Part shown: in pieces, positions 33,514-43,563 of the stretch
How the letters are laid out: every line of letters begins with the position of its first letter
Numbering within the stretch: position 1 is the first letter of the stretch
Source: [Haemophilus] felis
GTDB taxonomy: Bacteria > Pseudomonadota > Gammaproteobacteria > Enterobacterales > Pasteurellaceae
Assembly (NCBI GenBank): GCA_002015125.1
Contig: MUYB01000001.1
Coordinates: 62,001 to 126,000, forward strand
Reading direction: 5' to 3'
DNA: 64,000 bases
Translations under genes and position numbers: made by a program
The notes under the pieces: model-generated
What the model saw: only the letters and a program-made list of their open reading frames with translations
Told to the model about the DNA's origin: nothing
Databases searched by the model: none

Positions 33514-34214
33514 CCTCCATTATTCATAATGGGAACAATTATGCTGGTTTCATAACGAACTTTATTTTTCTTTTTTAACTGAGCTGATACATCAATCTTT
33601 AACAGCTTATTTTCAATCAACCATTGAAAATTAAGACGAGTGAATTTAATTCTATCGCTATCCAATAAATCAACCCACCGCCCTTTTTCACAAGCTTCTT
33701 CCTGCAAATATTGCTGACAGGCGGTACCTATACATTTTTTATCTACATCAGTTCGGCGCAAATCACGAGTTTCTATCATATTTCCATTTAAACGGTATCC
33801 AAATAATTCTCGCCCAATATCATTTGCTCTATTTTGTAGAGAAACCTTACATTGATCACTTTCATTTCTCACCCCGATACAACCATTTTCATCCGCATCG
33901 TATAAAAACAAGGCACAACTCATTTCCTTCTGAGTAGAGCGCTTAAATAAAAATAAGTGTTGCTTAATATGTATCGAAAATAAATCAACATTGGAACTGT
34001 TATTCCCCAATGGCTTCCTAAAACCAGCTCTTCTCATATCTTTTGCCATCAGTTGAACAACTTGCTGCACTTCTGCTTGCAATTTTAATAAAGAAAATAG
34101 TTCATAACTCTTTTGTTGAGTATCACTATAAAATTTCAATATCATCAATAAAAGGAAAGAAGATAAACTCAGAGATAAAACAAAAGAAAATAAGGTTTGT
34201 CCACGGTATAACAT
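33507..34214 (-). CDS. comO: Prepilin-like competence protein ComO
   Basis: A 235-residue PilW/GspJ-like minor pseudopilin: short leader (MLYRGQTLFSFVLSLSLSSFLLLMILKFY) with a hydrophobic N-terminal helix, the phrase MAKDMRRAGFRKP typical of PilW-like proteins, and several Cys pairs in the periplasmic part. Its start abuts the comN stop and its end overlaps comP, so the four genes are translationally coupled. Confidence 0.75.
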   Translation of the reverse strand: MLYRGQTLFSFVLSLSLSSFLLLMILKFYSDTQQKSYELFSLLKLQAEVQQVVQLMAKDMRRAGFRKPLGNNSSNVDLFSIHIKQHLFLFKRSTQKEMSCALFLYDADENGCIGVRNESDQCKVSLQNRANDIGRELFGYRLNGNMIETRDLRRTDVDKKCIGTACQQYLQEEACEKGRWVDLLDSDRIKFTRLNFQWLIENKLLKIDVSAQLKKKNKVRYETSIIVPIMNNGGW

Positions 34215-34744
34215 TAATCACCCTCAATCGCTTTCTTACAATGACTTAAAGATTGAAAGCTTTTCAAACGAATGCTTCCAACCATATACAAAGAAAAGAA
34301 CGTTTTTAAATCTGCTACTTGCAAAACAAAGCAAGTAGAAAAAACTGTATTTCGAGCACCATTAAAAGCAGTTGTTCTTTCAGGAAAATATTTGGGAGTA
34401 CTAATCATTGTTTTGCCATTTGCATGAGGATAATAAAATTGAGCATCCACCGACTTTGGACAAAGATGAGGTTTTAAGCAATCACACAAAATATCGTGTT
34501 TAGTTTGCACAGAAAAACACCAACGTTTTTCAGATAAATTTCGATTGGTAAATAACCATAATGGTTCTTGTAAATTTTCAGCCCTAGCTTGAATTTGCCG
34601 TAAAAATAAGACAACTTTTTGTTGTTCTTTATTTAGCAAAAGTTGCTCATCAACATTTTGCCAAAAAGGAATCCCAACTAACAACAAGCTAGATATCAAA
34701 AACACAACAAGTAATAATTCTAGAATAGTAAAACCAGTCTTCAT
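34214..34744 (-). CDS. comN: Type IV prepilin-like competence protein ComN
   Basis: A 176-residue FimT/GspH-like pseudopilin with a clear type III signal: MKTGFTILELLLVVFLISSLL, where G-F-T-x-x-E marks prepilin peptidase cleavage after Gly4 and Glu at +5. First gene of the operon, 65 bp downstream of a strong CRP-S-like site, so it should be induced with competence by CRP and Sxy. Confidence 0.82.
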   Translation of the reverse strand: MKTGFTILELLLVVFLISSLLLVGIPFWQNVDEQLLLNKEQQKVVLFLRQIQARAENLQEPLWLFTNRNLSEKRWCFSVQTKHDILCDCLKPHLCPKSVDAQFYYPHANGKTMISTPKYFPERTTAFNGARNTVFSTCFVLQVADLKTFFSLYMVGSIRLKSFQSLSHCKKAIEGD

Positions 34745-34808
34745 TTTTATCCTCTTTTTCCACTTACTTTAGTCATACCGCAAAAAGATATGAAGAAGGA
34801 TTAATGAG

Positions 34809-34830
34809 TTTTGGAATGAAGATCGCAAAA
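34809..34830 (-). promoter_or_regulatory. CRP-S (Sxy-dependent) competence site upstream of comN
   Basis: The minus strand reads TTTTGCGATCTTCATTCCAA followed by AA. The first half matches the CRP-S half-site TTTTGCGATC exactly; the second half matches at 7 of 10 positions of GATCGCAAAA. The GCGATC core is what distinguishes CRP-S from canonical CRP sites in Pasteurellaceae. It is centred about 75 bp from the comN ATG. Confidence 0.75.
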
Positions 34831-34896
34831 AAGAATTTAATAAAATAAAAAATATAGCGATGAAAAGAATTTACTAAACTTTTGAGAAATTAATAT

Positions 34897-34972
34897 TGGT
34901 GGGTCGTGAAGGATTCGAACCTTCGACCAACGGATTAAAAGTCCGCTGCTCTACCGACTGAGCTAACGACCC
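34897..34972 (-). tRNA. tRNA-Lys (TTT), copy 3
   Basis: A 76-nt gene including CCA, acceptor GGGTCGT/ACGACCC, anticodon loop with TTT. Sequence identical to the two copies upstream. Confidence 0.95.
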
Positions 34973-35024
34973 AATAGATAAGTGATTTGCGTTTAATTGA
35001 AAAGAATAAGTAGATGGATTTGAT

Positions 35025-35100
35025 TGGTGGGTCGTGAAGGATTCGAACCTTCGACCAACGGATTAAAAGTCCGCTGCTCTACCGACTGAGCTAACGACCC
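35025..35100 (-). tRNA. tRNA-Lys (TTT), copy 2
   Basis: Identical 76-nt tRNA-Lys in the middle of the tandem array; flanking spacers are unrelated. Confidence 0.95.
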
Positions 35101-35142
35101 AAGACTTATTATATTTTAACGCAGAACTTTGTTACGCATAAT

Positions 35143-35218
35143 TGGTGGGTCGTGAAGGATTCGAACCTTCGACCAACGGATTAAAAGTCCGCTGCTCTAC
35201 CGACTGAGCTAACGACCC
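35143..35218 (-). tRNA. tRNA-Lys (TTT), copy 1
   Basis: Promoter-proximal member of three identical tRNA-Lys genes, about 30 bp after a good promoter. The array has spacers of 52 and 42 bp. Confidence 0.95.
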
Positions 35219-35246
35219 AAGTGTTACCACCGCGTAATGGAGGCTT

Positions 35247-35274
35247 ATGATACTTGTTTTATTTTAAGAATCAA
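35247..35274 (-). promoter_or_regulatory. Promoter of the tRNA-Lys array
   Basis: Minus strand TTGATT (35274-35269), 16-bp spacer, TATCAT (35252-35247), positioned about 28 bp before the first tRNA-Lys. Confidence 0.6.
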
Positions 35275-35364
35275 TAAAAATTTTTATTTTTTAAGTTAAT
35301 TGAACGAATAGTCATCAAACTTAAAAAATTAAAAATAAATCAAATAAAACCTAACTAACAGATA

Positions 35365-35395
35365 AAAAAATAGGACCTTAATAGGCCCTATTTTT
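35365..35395 (-). terminator. pal (tol-pal operon) terminator
   Basis: AAATAGGACC/GGCCCTATTT stem with one mismatch followed by seven T on the minus strand, 12 bp past the pal stop. Confidence 0.8.
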
Positions 35396-35406
35396 CACTT
35401 CAAAAA

Positions 35407-35859
35407 TTAGTATGCTAATACTGCACGACGGTTTTTAAAGTAAGCCGCTTCATCATGACCTAATACAGCTGGTTTTTCTTCACCGTAAGATACTGTTGAA
35501 ACTTGGCCTGCTTGAACACCTTTAGTTGCTAAGTAAGCTTGTACTGCATCAGCACGACGTTGACCTAATGCGATGTTGTACTCTGGAGTACCACGTTCAT
35601 CAGCATTACCTTCAACAACCACTTTAGCTGCTGGCATAGCATTTAAAAGCGCTGCATGTGCATCTAAAATTTGAACATATTCACCTTCGATATTGTATCT
35701 GTCAAAACCGAAATAAACAGTGTTATAACGTTGTTTTAAATCTTGAGCAGAGTAACCACCGAACATTTGTTCTGCCTTGGTTTCAACTTGTTTAGAACCA
35801 CAAGCTGCTAATACCGCAACTGAACCTGCAATCGCTAAAACTTTAGCTAATTTTTTCAT
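35407..35859 (-). CDS. pal: Peptidoglycan-associated lipoprotein Pal
   Basis: Pal anchors the outer membrane to peptidoglycan and works with TolB. The 150-residue protein has a lipoprotein signal with lipobox LAAC (Cys20) and an OmpA-like C-terminal domain ([35 protein letters not shown], about 80-114) that binds diaminopimelate. It is last in tolQRAB-pal, 25 bp after tolB. In H. influenzae this protein is known as P6. Confidence 0.97.
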   Translation of the reverse strand: MKKLAKVLAIAGSVAVLAACGSKQVETKAEQMFGGYSAQDLKQRYNTVYFGFDRYNIEGEYVQILDAHAALLNAMPAAKVVVEGNADERGTPEYNIALGQRRADAVQAYLATKGVQAGQVSTVSYGEEKPAVLGHDEAAYFKNRRAVLAY

Positions 35860-35883
35860 TATTTGCTCCTTAAAAGAGAGTTT

Positions 35884-37179
35884 TTAGTTTGTTAAATATG
35901 GAGACCAAGCAGGGAATTTTACTTGTCCATCATTTCCTGGTAAACGCGCCTTAAAACGACCATCAGCGGATACCAATTGTAGCACCTTTCCTAAACCTTG
36001 AGTAGAACTATAAATAACCATGATTCCATTTGGAGAAATGCTTGGGCTTTCATCAAGGAAAGTAGAGCTTAAGACTTCAACATTCCCTGAAGCTACGTCT
36101 TTTTTCACAAGACTATCACCACGAATCATAATTATAGTACTACCGTCGGCAGTCATTTGCCCACTGTAACTTGGCCCTCCCGCACTTATCAAAGATGCAG
36201 CACCACCATAAGCGCTCATCTGATAAACTTGAGGAGAACCACTTCTATCGGAGGTGAACAAAATTGTTTGCCCATCAGCAGACCATGAAGGTTCGGTATT
36301 ATTACCGGCTCCAGAAGTCAGCTGGGAAACTTGTCCACTACCTAAATTAATCACATAAATATTTAGCACACCATCTTTCGATGAAGCGAAAGCCAATCTC
36401 GTTCCATCTGGAGAAAAAGCTGGTGCACCATTATGCCCTTTAAAAGAAGCCACGACTGTACGTGAATGAGTACTTAAGTCATGTACTACCAATTGCGATT
36501 TTCTATTTTCAAAAGAAACATATGCTAATTTTTTACCATCCGCAGACCAAGCGGGAGACATTAAGGGCTGGCTACTACGATATGCCGTAAATTGATTAAA
36601 TCCATCATAATCTGAAAAACGAATCTCATAAGGTTTTGAACCACCGTGTTTCTGAACAACATAAGCAATACGCGTTCTAAAAGCCCCTTTGATACCAGTG
36701 AGTTTCTCAAAGGACTCATCACTTACCGCATGAGCTCCCCAACGTAGCCACTTTGTATTTGTTGTAAATTGATTTTGGCTTAACACTGCACCTGGAGTTC
36801 CAGTTGCCCCGATAGTATCGATCAACTGATAAGCAATCTGAAAATCACCAGCTACCGGCGTTATTTGCCCAACAACAACTGCATCAATGCCTAGAGCAGA
36901 CCAAACTTCAGGATTTATTTCTGCAGCAGATGTAGGCTGCTGAGGCATTCTCGACACAGGAATTGGATTGAACTTACCACTGTTACGCAAATCTGCTGCA
37001 ACAATATCCGCGATATTCGCAGGTGCGCTACCCGGGCCATTCCATTTAAAAGGAACAACAGCTATCGGTCTTGCGCTATCAACGCCCTCATCAATCACGA
37101 TGCGAACTTCTGCATGAGCAACATTCATCATCAAAAATAAAGACAAAATTAGCGCCCATATATGTAAAACTGCTTTCAT
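35884..37179 (-). CDS. tolB: Tol-Pal periplasmic protein TolB
   Basis: TolB is a periplasmic beta-propeller that binds Pal and TolA during envelope constriction. It has an N-terminal signal peptide ([23 protein letters not shown]), an alpha/beta domain, then propeller repeats of [28 protein letters not shown] type. I use the ATG at 37179, which has an AAGGTGG ribosome-binding site 5 nt upstream. The longer reading starts with a GTG inside that site. 431 residues. Confidence 0.96.
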   Translation of the reverse strand: MKAVLHIWALILSLFLMMNVAHAEVRIVIDEGVDSARPIAVVPFKWNGPGSAPANIADIVAADLRNSGKFNPIPVSRMPQQPTSAAEINPEVWSALGIDAVVVGQITPVAGDFQIAYQLIDTIGATGTPGAVLSQNQFTTNTKWLRWGAHAVSDESFEKLTGIKGAFRTRIAYVVQKHGGSKPYEIRFSDYDGFNQFTAYRSSQPLMSPAWSADGKKLAYVSFENRKSQLVVHDLSTHSRTVVASFKGHNGAPAFSPDGTRLAFASSKDGVLNIYVINLGSGQVSQLTSGAGNNTEPSWSADGQTILFTSDRSGSPQVYQMSAYGGAASLISAGGPSYSGQMTADGSTIIMIRGDSLVKKDVASGNVEVLSSTFLDESPSISPNGIMVIYSSTQGLGKVLQLVSADGRFKARLPGNDGQVKFPAWSPYLTN

Positions 37180-37220
37180 TAAAACCACCTTATAACGATA
37201 ACCTTATAAAAATATAACAA

Positions 37221-38306
37221 TTATCTTAATTTAAACTCAATTGGAGATTTTTTATATTTCTCATAAATATCATCAGTTGGCGCTGCTGGAACTTTTTTGG
37301 TTCGAGCAACCGCACTTAACGCAGCACCGCAAATATCATCAGGACCAGAAATTCGCGTGTAATTGGTAATCGTGCCATCACGTAAAAATTCCACTTCTAC
37401 AACACAGACTTTATTAGCAAAAGAAGGTTCTTTTAAGAAGCGCCTCTGAATTTCTTTTTTGATTACACCAGCGTATTGATCCCCAGTTTTACCGCCATCA
37501 CCACTTCCATTAGCCGCCCCCAGTCCCTGGGATCCAGATTTATTAGCATTACCGCTTTTAGTAGCGCTACCGCCACCAATATCACCACCACTTAAGAAGT
37601 CATCTAAAGCTGCTTGCTCAGCTTGTCGTTTAGCTACATCTGCCTTCTCTTTTTCTGCTTTAGCTTTCTCTGCTTTAGCTTTTTCAGCCTTGGCTTTCTC
37701 AGCTTTGGCTCTCGCTTCTTTTTCTTTGGCTTCTTTTTCTGCCTTAGCTTTAGCTTCACGTTTAGCTTTTTCTTGTGCTTCCTTTTCAGCCTGAGCTTTT
37801 GCTAATTGTTCTGCTTTTGCTTTCGCTTCTTCTTCCGCTTGTTTTGCTAAGGCTGCTAAACGCTTTGCTTCTGCTTCCGCTTTTAATTTTGCCGCTTCTG
37901 CTGCTTCTCTTGCTTTCGCTTCTTCTTGCTTTTGTTTAAGCAAGGCTTCTTGACGAGCTTGTTCCTCACGTTGCTTTTGTTCTAGTTTTTGCTGCTCTAA
38001 CAACTTTTGTTTTTCTAGTGCTCGCTGCCTTTCTACTTCCTGTTGCTTAATCAATTCATCATTAGGATCAATTGGCTTAGATTGAGAAACTTGTCCTTTT
38101 TTTTGCTGTTGAATACGACCCCATTCTTGTGCTGCCGAACCAGTATCCACCATAACCGCGCTAATAGATTCGCCTTCACCTTCTCCGCCACCCATAATTT
38201 CTAACTGTTGGTAAAACGACCCCAATATCAATAAACCAAACAAAATGATATGCAAAACAACGGAAATCAGAACCGCGTTAAAACTTTTATTATTTTGCTT
38301 ATTCAT
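37221..38306 (-). CDS. tolA: Tol-Pal inner-membrane protein TolA
   Basis: TolA spans the periplasm and couples TolQR energy to TolB-Pal. One N-terminal transmembrane helix (about 9-30) is followed by a long Lys/Ala/Glu-rich helical domain (about 75-230) with a tandem 'AKAEK' run, a Gly/Ser linker and the C-terminal domain (QRRFLKEPSFANKVCVVEVEFLRDGTITNYTRISG). The ATG at 38306 is preferred over a TTG at 38318. The gene carries one classical AAGTGCGGT word (37309, complement) near its 3' end. Confidence 0.95.
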   Translation of the reverse strand: MNKQNNKSFNAVLISVVLHIILFGLLILGSFYQQLEIMGGGEGEGESISAVMVDTGSAAQEWGRIQQQKKGQVSQSKPIDPNDELIKQQEVERQRALEKQKLLEQQKLEQKQREEQARQEALLKQKQEEAKAREAAEAAKLKAEAEAKRLAALAKQAEEEAKAKAEQLAKAQAEKEAQEKAKREAKAKAEKEAKEKEARAKAEKAKAEKAKAEKAKAEKEKADVAKRQAEQAALDDFLSGGDIGGGSATKSGNANKSGSQGLGAANGSGDGGKTGDQYAGVIKKEIQRRFLKEPSFANKVCVVEVEFLRDGTITNYTRISGPDDICGAALSAVARTKKVPAAPTDDIYEKYKKSPIEFKLR

Positions 38307-38322
38307 GATACAACCCACTCAA

Positions 38323-38745
38323 TTAAATAGGGTTAGTCATTAAGCCTACAGACTTAATTCCTGCGAGATGAAGTAAATTCAATGCCTTGATAACTTCCTC
38401 ATAAGGCACATCTTTAGCGCCCCCCACTAAAAACAACGTATTATTATCTTTATCGAATTCTTGCTTACTCAATTGAGTAACCATTTCTTCAGTTAATTGC
38501 TCTATACGTTCTGAGCCAATAGATAAGGTATATTGCCCAATGCCTGATACTTCTAAAATAACAGGTGTTTTATCTTCTGCAGATACATTCTGGCTTTCCA
38601 CCGCATCAGGTAATTCTACCTGAACACTCTGACTAATAATGGGTGCTGTTGCCATAAAAATTAGCACTAATACTAATAATACATCGAGAAAAGGTACAAT
38701 ATTAATCTCTGACTTTACATCTCTACGCTTACGACGGTAAGACAT
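38323..38745 (-). CDS. tolR: Tol-Pal proton channel subunit TolR
   Basis: This ExbD/TolR family inner-membrane protein has 140 residues. It begins MSYRRKRRDVKSEINIVPFLDVLLVLVLIFMATAPI, with the proton-accepting Asp in VPFLDVLLVLVLIFM (about residue 21), then a periplasmic domain. It lies between tolQ and tolA. Confidence 0.96.
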   Translation of the reverse strand: MSYRRKRRDVKSEINIVPFLDVLLVLVLIFMATAPIISQSVQVELPDAVESQNVSAEDKTPVILEVSGIGQYTLSIGSERIEQLTEEMVTQLSKQEFDKDNNTLFLVGGAKDVPYEEVIKALNLLHLAGIKSVGLMTNPI

Positions 38746-38812
38746 AATTACCTCTAACTTTTTAAATGTTTTGTATTATTTGCAATACATTTAACATTTA
38801 TAATTTCACAAA

Positions 38813-39499
38813 CTAATGATGATTTTTACCAAAAACTTGACGATGTAGAATAGTGGTAAATTCATCAATGAAATTTGCATAATTTTGCTCAAGCTTACTA
38901 ATTCTCAAACTTAATCTGTTATATGCCATCACTGCTGGAATTGCAGCAAATAACCCAATTGCAGTGGCGATTAATGCTTCTGCGATGCCTGGTGCCACCA
39001 TTTGTAAAGTGGCTTGTTTAGCACCGCTCAGTGCCATAAATGCGTGCATTATTCCCCAAACTGTACCAAATAAACCAATATATGGGCTGATCGAAGCTAC
39101 CGTCGCTAAGAAAGGTACTCTTGTTTCCAATTCTTCAATTTCACGATTCATTGCCAAATTCATCGCGCGAGAACACCCTTGAATAATAGCCTCTGGTGCA
39201 TCAGGGTTAGCTTGCTTAAGACGCGAGAACTCTTTAAATCCAACGTAAAATATTTGTTCAGCCCCAGTCAATCCATCACGACGATTATCTAATCCTTCGT
39301 GAAGTCGCTTCAGATCTTCACCCGACCAAAAACGTTCTTCAAAGATCACAGAATCTTTTAGGGCTTTCGTCAGAATACCACTACGTTGAATAATAATTGC
39401 CCATGAAATAATTGAAAATAAAATCAAAATGACAATAACAATTTGTACGACAATACTTGCTTTTAAAAATAATTCTAAAAAATTCAAATCAGAACTCAT
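38813..39499 (-). CDS. tolQ: Tol-Pal proton channel subunit TolQ
   Basis: This MotA/TolQ/ExbB family protein has 228 residues and three transmembrane helices (about 15-37, 135-157, 170-192), with [24 protein letters not shown] and [23 protein letters not shown], the family signature region. It follows ybgC by 22 bp. Confidence 0.96.
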   Translation of the reverse strand: MSSDLNFLELFLKASIVVQIVIVILILFSIISWAIIIQRSGILTKALKDSVIFEERFWSGEDLKRLHEGLDNRRDGLTGAEQIFYVGFKEFSRLKQANPDAPEAIIQGCSRAMNLAMNREIEELETRVPFLATVASISPYIGLFGTVWGIMHAFMALSGAKQATLQMVAPGIAEALIATAIGLFAAIPAVMAYNRLSLRISKLEQNYANFIDEFTTILHRQVFGKNHH

Positions 39500-39521
39500 T
39501 ATATACTCCGAAAAATAGCAA

Positions 39522-39926
39522 TTAACTCACTAGCGCCGTTTTAATAGCTTCTGGAATCCCTACTGGTTTCATCTTTCCAAGATCAACACAGGCTACCTTA
39601 ATGGTAGCCTTACATAAAATCTTCTTATCTCGCATTAACACCTGCTCAAAAAGTAAACTTGCATTTCTTATATCTAACAACTTAGTTTCGACAAGTAAGT
39701 ATTCATCTAACTTTGCAGGTAAAATGTAATCAATATTTATATTTTTTACTACAAAAGCTAATCTTTGCTCATTCAACAATTCTTGCTGAGAAAAAGATAA
39801 CGCTCGTAAAAATTCTGTTCTAGCTCGTTCAAAAAAATGAAGATAACGAGCATGATAAACCACACCGCCTGCATCAGTATCTTCGTAATAAACACGAACA
39901 GGATAAATAACACTGGTTGATGTCAA
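39522..39926 (-). CDS. ybgC: Acyl-CoA thioesterase YbgC (Tol-Pal associated)
   Basis: YbgC is a hotdog-fold thioesterase of the 4-hydroxybenzoyl-CoA thioesterase family. The 134-residue protein has the signature [30 protein letters not shown] (about 12-41) with the catalytic Asp in DTDAGG. It is upstream of tolQ, as in most proteobacteria. A GGCGCTA copy lies at its last codons. Confidence 0.95.
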   Translation of the reverse strand: MTSTSVIYPVRVYYEDTDAGGVVYHARYLHFFERARTEFLRALSFSQQELLNEQRLAFVVKNINIDYILPAKLDEYLLVETKLLDIRNASLLFEQVLMRDKKILCKATIKVACVDLGKMKPVGIPEAIKTALVS

Positions 39927-40028
39927 ACAACACCCTCATTTAATCAACACTCGAAATGGTGGCGTATTTTAAATCCTGTATGAATGATAAGCAATAGTGC
40001 TATTACCTATAAAACTAATTTATTTTTT

Positions 40029-40316
40029 CTATGATAACCAACTTAGGTAAATGGCTAAAAACATTCCGACATATCCTAAAACTGGCATAAAAATCAATTT
40101 AAAAAATGCATTTCTGATTTCAAATCCAATACCGTGGCTCCAGCCAATGCCCAAAGACCAAATAATAAATAAAATAGCTGATGGGTGAGCACTGCGCAAA
40201 TTTGTTGAAAACTGATTTATGTTAAAGAAAAAACAAATTGTTATAACAATCGCGAGAAGAAATGAAAGGGTTCTAAACGAACCCTTATTGAATAATTGAT
40301 AAGCTGAATTAATCAT
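40029..40316 (-). CDS. ybgE: Cytochrome bd oxidase-associated protein YbgE
   Basis: This small inner-membrane protein, encoded after cydABX, contributes to cyd function in an undefined way. It has 95 residues with three hydrophobic segments. I place the start at the ATG at 40316 (MINSAYQLFNKGSFRTLSF), whose ATGA arrangement overlaps the cydX stop. The longer reading would overlap cydX extensively. Motif IIWSLGIGWSHGIGFEIRN matches the family. Confidence 0.88.
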   Translation of the reverse strand: MINSAYQLFNKGSFRTLSFLLAIVITICFFFNINQFSTNLRSAHPSAILFIIWSLGIGWSHGIGFEIRNAFFKLIFMPVLGYVGMFLAIYLSWLS

Positions 40317-40407
40317 CAAATTTTCCAGAATTATCTTTAGCAAGTGTTACGATAGCACTCAACATAACTGCACAGAAAACACCCACTATCCAAATTACAT
40401 AAAACAT
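40309..40407 (-). CDS. cydX: Cytochrome bd oxidase small subunit CydX
   Basis: CydX is a 32-residue single-helix subunit that stabilises the heme cofactors of cytochrome bd. The sequence MFYVIWIVGVFCAVMLSAIV then TLAKDNSGKFDD fits the CydX pattern (aromatic N-terminus, one transmembrane helix, charged tail). It lies 12 bp after cydB and overlaps ybgE. Confidence 0.93.
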   Translation of the reverse strand: MFYVIWIVGVFCAVMLSAIVTLAKDNSGKFDD

Positions 40408-40419
40408 AATGCTATCTCC

Positions 40420-41559
40420 TTAGTATAATGAGTTTTTGTTTTCTTCAATGAATTCTTTATCAAGTCTGCCAAACATTTTCCAGTATGCCCAGATTGTGTA
40501 AGAAAGTAGGATAACAACAAACACTAATGCAAAACCTAACATTAGGGTTAATGTCCATTTACTTGATGTAGAATCCCACATTAACAAACTTAAATCAGGA
40601 TGTGTGATTGATGGCATTACGAATGGGAACATTGCCACGCCGCAAGTTAAAATCACACCTGCCATTGTTAATGAAGAGAATAAGAAGGCGAAACCACAAC
40701 GATTTGCTTTTGAAGCTAAAATGTTGAGTAAGGCGCCACCCACCGCTAATAATGGGAAGATAAACAACACTGGTGCTGCTTTATAGTTGTTAAACCAAGT
40801 GCCAGCTTCCACCGCAACGGTTTTACCAAATGGGGTAGAGGGTGCGTTATGGTCAATCACTGAAGTGACGACAAAACCATCTTTAAAGTATAACCAAACA
40901 CCTGCTAACACAAAGGTTACCAATGTTGCTAATGCACCCACTTGAGTAATCACACGAGCACGTTCACGCAATTCAGCAGTGGTTTTTAATTGCAACCAAG
41001 CTGCACCTTGAGTCGTTAACATAGAAAAACTAATCAAACCACAAAGAAGCGCAAATGGATTCAATAAACCAAAGAATGAGCCTGTGTATTTTACTTGGTG
41101 TAAATCATTGAACTCAAATGGTACGCCTTGTAATAAGTTACCAAAGGCGACACCAAAAACTAATGATGGAACAAAACCACCTAAGAACAAGCCCCAATCC
41201 CAAAGGGTACGCCAAGTTGGATTATCAATTTTGGCGCGATATTCCAAACCTACTGGACGGAAAAATAACGCACCTAACACCAAAATCATCGCGATGTAAA
41301 AGCCTGAAAATGATGTGGCATAAACGATAGGCCAAGCGGCAAACATGGCGCCACCGGCAGTCAATAACCAAACTTGGTTTCCATCCCAGTGTGGTGCGAT
41401 TGAGTTGATCATAATGCGTTTTTCAACTTCTTTTTTACCCGCAAAAGGTAATAAGCTGAGTACGCCCATATCAAAGCCATCAGTTACTGCAAATCCAATA
41501 AGCAATACACCGACTAATACCCACCAAACAAAACGTAAGAATTCGTAGTCAATCATCAT
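40420..41559 (-). CDS. cydB: Cytochrome bd ubiquinol oxidase subunit II
   Basis: CydB is the second large integral subunit of the high-affinity oxygen reductase. The 379-residue protein has about nine transmembrane helices, beginning MMIDYEFLRFVWWVLVGVLLIGFAVTDGFDMG, with APHWDGNQVWLLTAGGAMFAAWP, both diagnostic. It lies 11 bp after cydA. Confidence 0.97.
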   Translation of the reverse strand: MMIDYEFLRFVWWVLVGVLLIGFAVTDGFDMGVLSLLPFAGKKEVEKRIMINSIAPHWDGNQVWLLTAGGAMFAAWPIVYATSFSGFYIAMILVLGALFFRPVGLEYRAKIDNPTWRTLWDWGLFLGGFVPSLVFGVAFGNLLQGVPFEFNDLHQVKYTGSFFGLLNPFALLCGLISFSMLTTQGAAWLQLKTTAELRERARVITQVGALATLVTFVLAGVWLYFKDGFVVTSVIDHNAPSTPFGKTVAVEAGTWFNNYKAAPVLFIFPLLAVGGALLNILASKANRCGFAFLFSSLTMAGVILTCGVAMFPFVMPSITHPDLSLLMWDSTSSKWTLTLMLGFALVFVVILLSYTIWAYWKMFGRLDKEFIEENKNSLY

Positions 41560-41570
41560 TTAGCTCCTGC

Positions 41571-43130
41571 TTATTTAGATTGTTCAAAGTAATAACGACC
41601 TGTTTTCAATGAACTTGGACCTAATCTCGCATATTTGATCATTAGATACATTTCAGCCACAAGGAAAACAGTATAAAGAGCACAGATCAGAATTAATGAG
41701 AACCAAAGATCTGTTGTCGTTAATGCAGAGTTAGCCACCCCGACTGGCAAGACTTCATAAATCGCCCAAGGTTGACGACCGTATTCTGCCAAGAACCAAC
41801 CACTTTCAATGCCAATCCAAGGTAGTGGAATTGCCCATAAAAGCAATCTAGAGAACCAAGGTTTAGAACCGATGGTGTTACGCACGTTTTGCATAAAAGC
41901 ACCAAAGGTGAGAAGTAAAATTAAACCACCCGCAATCATCATCACACGGAATGACCAGAAAGTTGGTCCCACAAGTGGAATAGTATCTGCAGCTGCTTGT
42001 TTAATTTGTTGCTCAGTAGCATCAACCACATTATCGGTATAACGTTTTAGCAACAAGCCGAAACCAAGATCTTTAGATACAGCACTAAATTGTGCTTTGG
42101 TTTCTTCGCTAATTTCACCTGCTTTTTTCTGTGCGCGTAATTGTTGCAATAAATCATAAGCAACTAAACCATTACGAACACGTTGCTCATTAAGGTTTTT
42201 CAAATCATGAATACCAGCAAATTGCTTATCAATAGAACGAGTCACAATAATCCCTGCTGCATAAGGAATTTGAATAGCGAAATCATTACGCTCTTCTGCT
42301 TGGTTTGTAATCACAAAAGCATTCCAAGAGGCTGGCGCTGGTTGAGTATGCCATTCACCTTCCATCGCAGCTAATTTCACAGGTTGTGTTTGACCGATTT
42401 CATAACCAGATTCATCCCCCATGATTAACACGGAAATTGCAGCGATAATACCAAAGGTAGAAGCAACAGAGAACGAACGTTTGGCAAAGCCAAGGTCGCG
42501 TTTTTTCAATAAATAATAAGAGCTAATACCTAACACAAAAACAGCAGAACAAACATAACCTGCAGATAAAGTGTGTAAGAATTTGCTTTGTGCAACTGGA
42601 TTTAACCAAAGTTCCATAAAGCTGCTCATTTCCATACGCATAGTTTCAAAATTAAATTCTGAACCTGTAGGATGTTGCATCCAACCATTTGCTACTAAAA
42701 TCCACATGGCAGATAAATTAGAACCAAATGCAACGCAATATGTGGTCAATAAGTGTTTTGCTTTAGAAAGTCTATCCCAACCAAAGAAGAATAAACCAAC
42801 GAAAGTAGATTCTAAGAAGAATGCTAATAATGCTTCGATGGCCAACGGCGCACCAAAAATATCACCCACATAATGAGAATAATATGACCAGTTAGTACCA
42901 AATTGGAACTCCATTGTGATACCAGTAGTCACGCCAAGAGCAAAGTTAATACCAAATAACTTACCCCAGAATTTAGTCATATCTTTATAAACTTGTTTGC
43001 CTGTGGCAACGTAAAGCGTTTCCATAATCACTAGGAGGAAAGTTAATCCCAGTGTTAATGGCACAAACAAAAAGTGATATAACGCAGTTAATGCAAACTG
43101 CAATCGAGAGAGTTCAACAACGTCTAACAT
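41571..43130 (-). CDS. cydA: Cytochrome bd ubiquinol oxidase subunit I
   Basis: CydA carries hemes b558, b595 and d and the quinol site. The 519-residue protein has [25 protein letters not shown] with the conserved His19, [40 protein letters not shown], the Q loop, and [13 protein letters not shown]. It is probably controlled by ArcA and FNR through the upstream sites listed separately, which fits an oxygen-limited lifestyle. Confidence 0.97.
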   Translation of the reverse strand: MLDVVELSRLQFALTALYHFLFVPLTLGLTFLLVIMETLYVATGKQVYKDMTKFWGKLFGINFALGVTTGITMEFQFGTNWSYYSHYVGDIFGAPLAIEALLAFFLESTFVGLFFFGWDRLSKAKHLLTTYCVAFGSNLSAMWILVANGWMQHPTGSEFNFETMRMEMSSFMELWLNPVAQSKFLHTLSAGYVCSAVFVLGISSYYLLKKRDLGFAKRSFSVASTFGIIAAISVLIMGDESGYEIGQTQPVKLAAMEGEWHTQPAPASWNAFVITNQAEERNDFAIQIPYAAGIIVTRSIDKQFAGIHDLKNLNEQRVRNGLVAYDLLQQLRAQKKAGEISEETKAQFSAVSKDLGFGLLLKRYTDNVVDATEQQIKQAAADTIPLVGPTFWSFRVMMIAGGLILLLTFGAFMQNVRNTIGSKPWFSRLLLWAIPLPWIGIESGWFLAEYGRQPWAIYEVLPVGVANSALTTTDLWFSLILICALYTVFLVAEMYLMIKYARLGPSSLKTGRYYFEQSK

Positions 43131-43404
43131 CTCAACTCCTTGTAATGCTACAAGACCTTCACTATGATTACCAAGTAATCACCCCATATATTTTTAAAAG
43201 GAACCCCTTTTAACCATCTATGAATGCTCTCTATAACCACCACTTACAACATAAAATTCACATAAATTTTACACATGTAAAGCAAAGATTATACAGTCCA
43301 CCCAAGTTAGCGAGGTATTCTACTATCAAAAATCAGGATAAAAAATAGGAAAAATGTTGTATAGATCACATTTTCCCCAGCAAATCAAAAAGATTAAATT
43401 TTTA

Positions 43405-43418
43405 ATGATCTATATCAA
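43405..43418. promoter_or_regulatory. FNR-like box upstream of cydA
   Basis: ATGAT-CTAT-ATCAA differs from the FNR consensus TTGAT-N4-ATCAA at one position, about 275 bp upstream of the cydA ATG. Confidence 0.45.
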
Positions 43419-43444
43419 TTGCACCAAATCAATTTCTTAAATTA

Positions 43445-43461
43445 ATTAACATTTTGTTAAC
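43445..43461 (-). promoter_or_regulatory. ArcA-like direct repeat upstream of cydA
   Basis: The minus strand reads GTTAACAAAATGTTAAT: two GTTAA units 11 bp apart, the repeat spacing of ArcA boxes. It lies next to the FNR-like box. Confidence 0.4.
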
Positions 43462-43563
43462 AATTAAAAAACAAATACTTCATTATGAATTGAATAAATG
43501 CCTAGACCTTTATGAGATATTCTGATACTTTCCGAAAGTATTAAAATCCTTGGAAAATACCTT

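Larger units (their letters stand above)
43131..43563. other. 433-bp regulatory gap upstream of cydA
   Basis: No gene is visible. The gap lies between the divergent cydA and the small secreted-protein gene and contains ArcA-like and FNR-like sequences near 43405-43461. Confidence 0.6.

Noticed and set aside
34897..35218. Three regularly spaced identical repeats, CRISPR-like at first sight
   Set aside because: Each repeat folds as a complete tRNA-Lys with anticodon TTT; there are only three and no cas genes.
37614..37805. Open frame rich in Phe, Leu and Ser opposite tolA
   Set aside because: It is the antisense of the Lys/Ala/Glu repeat region of tolA.
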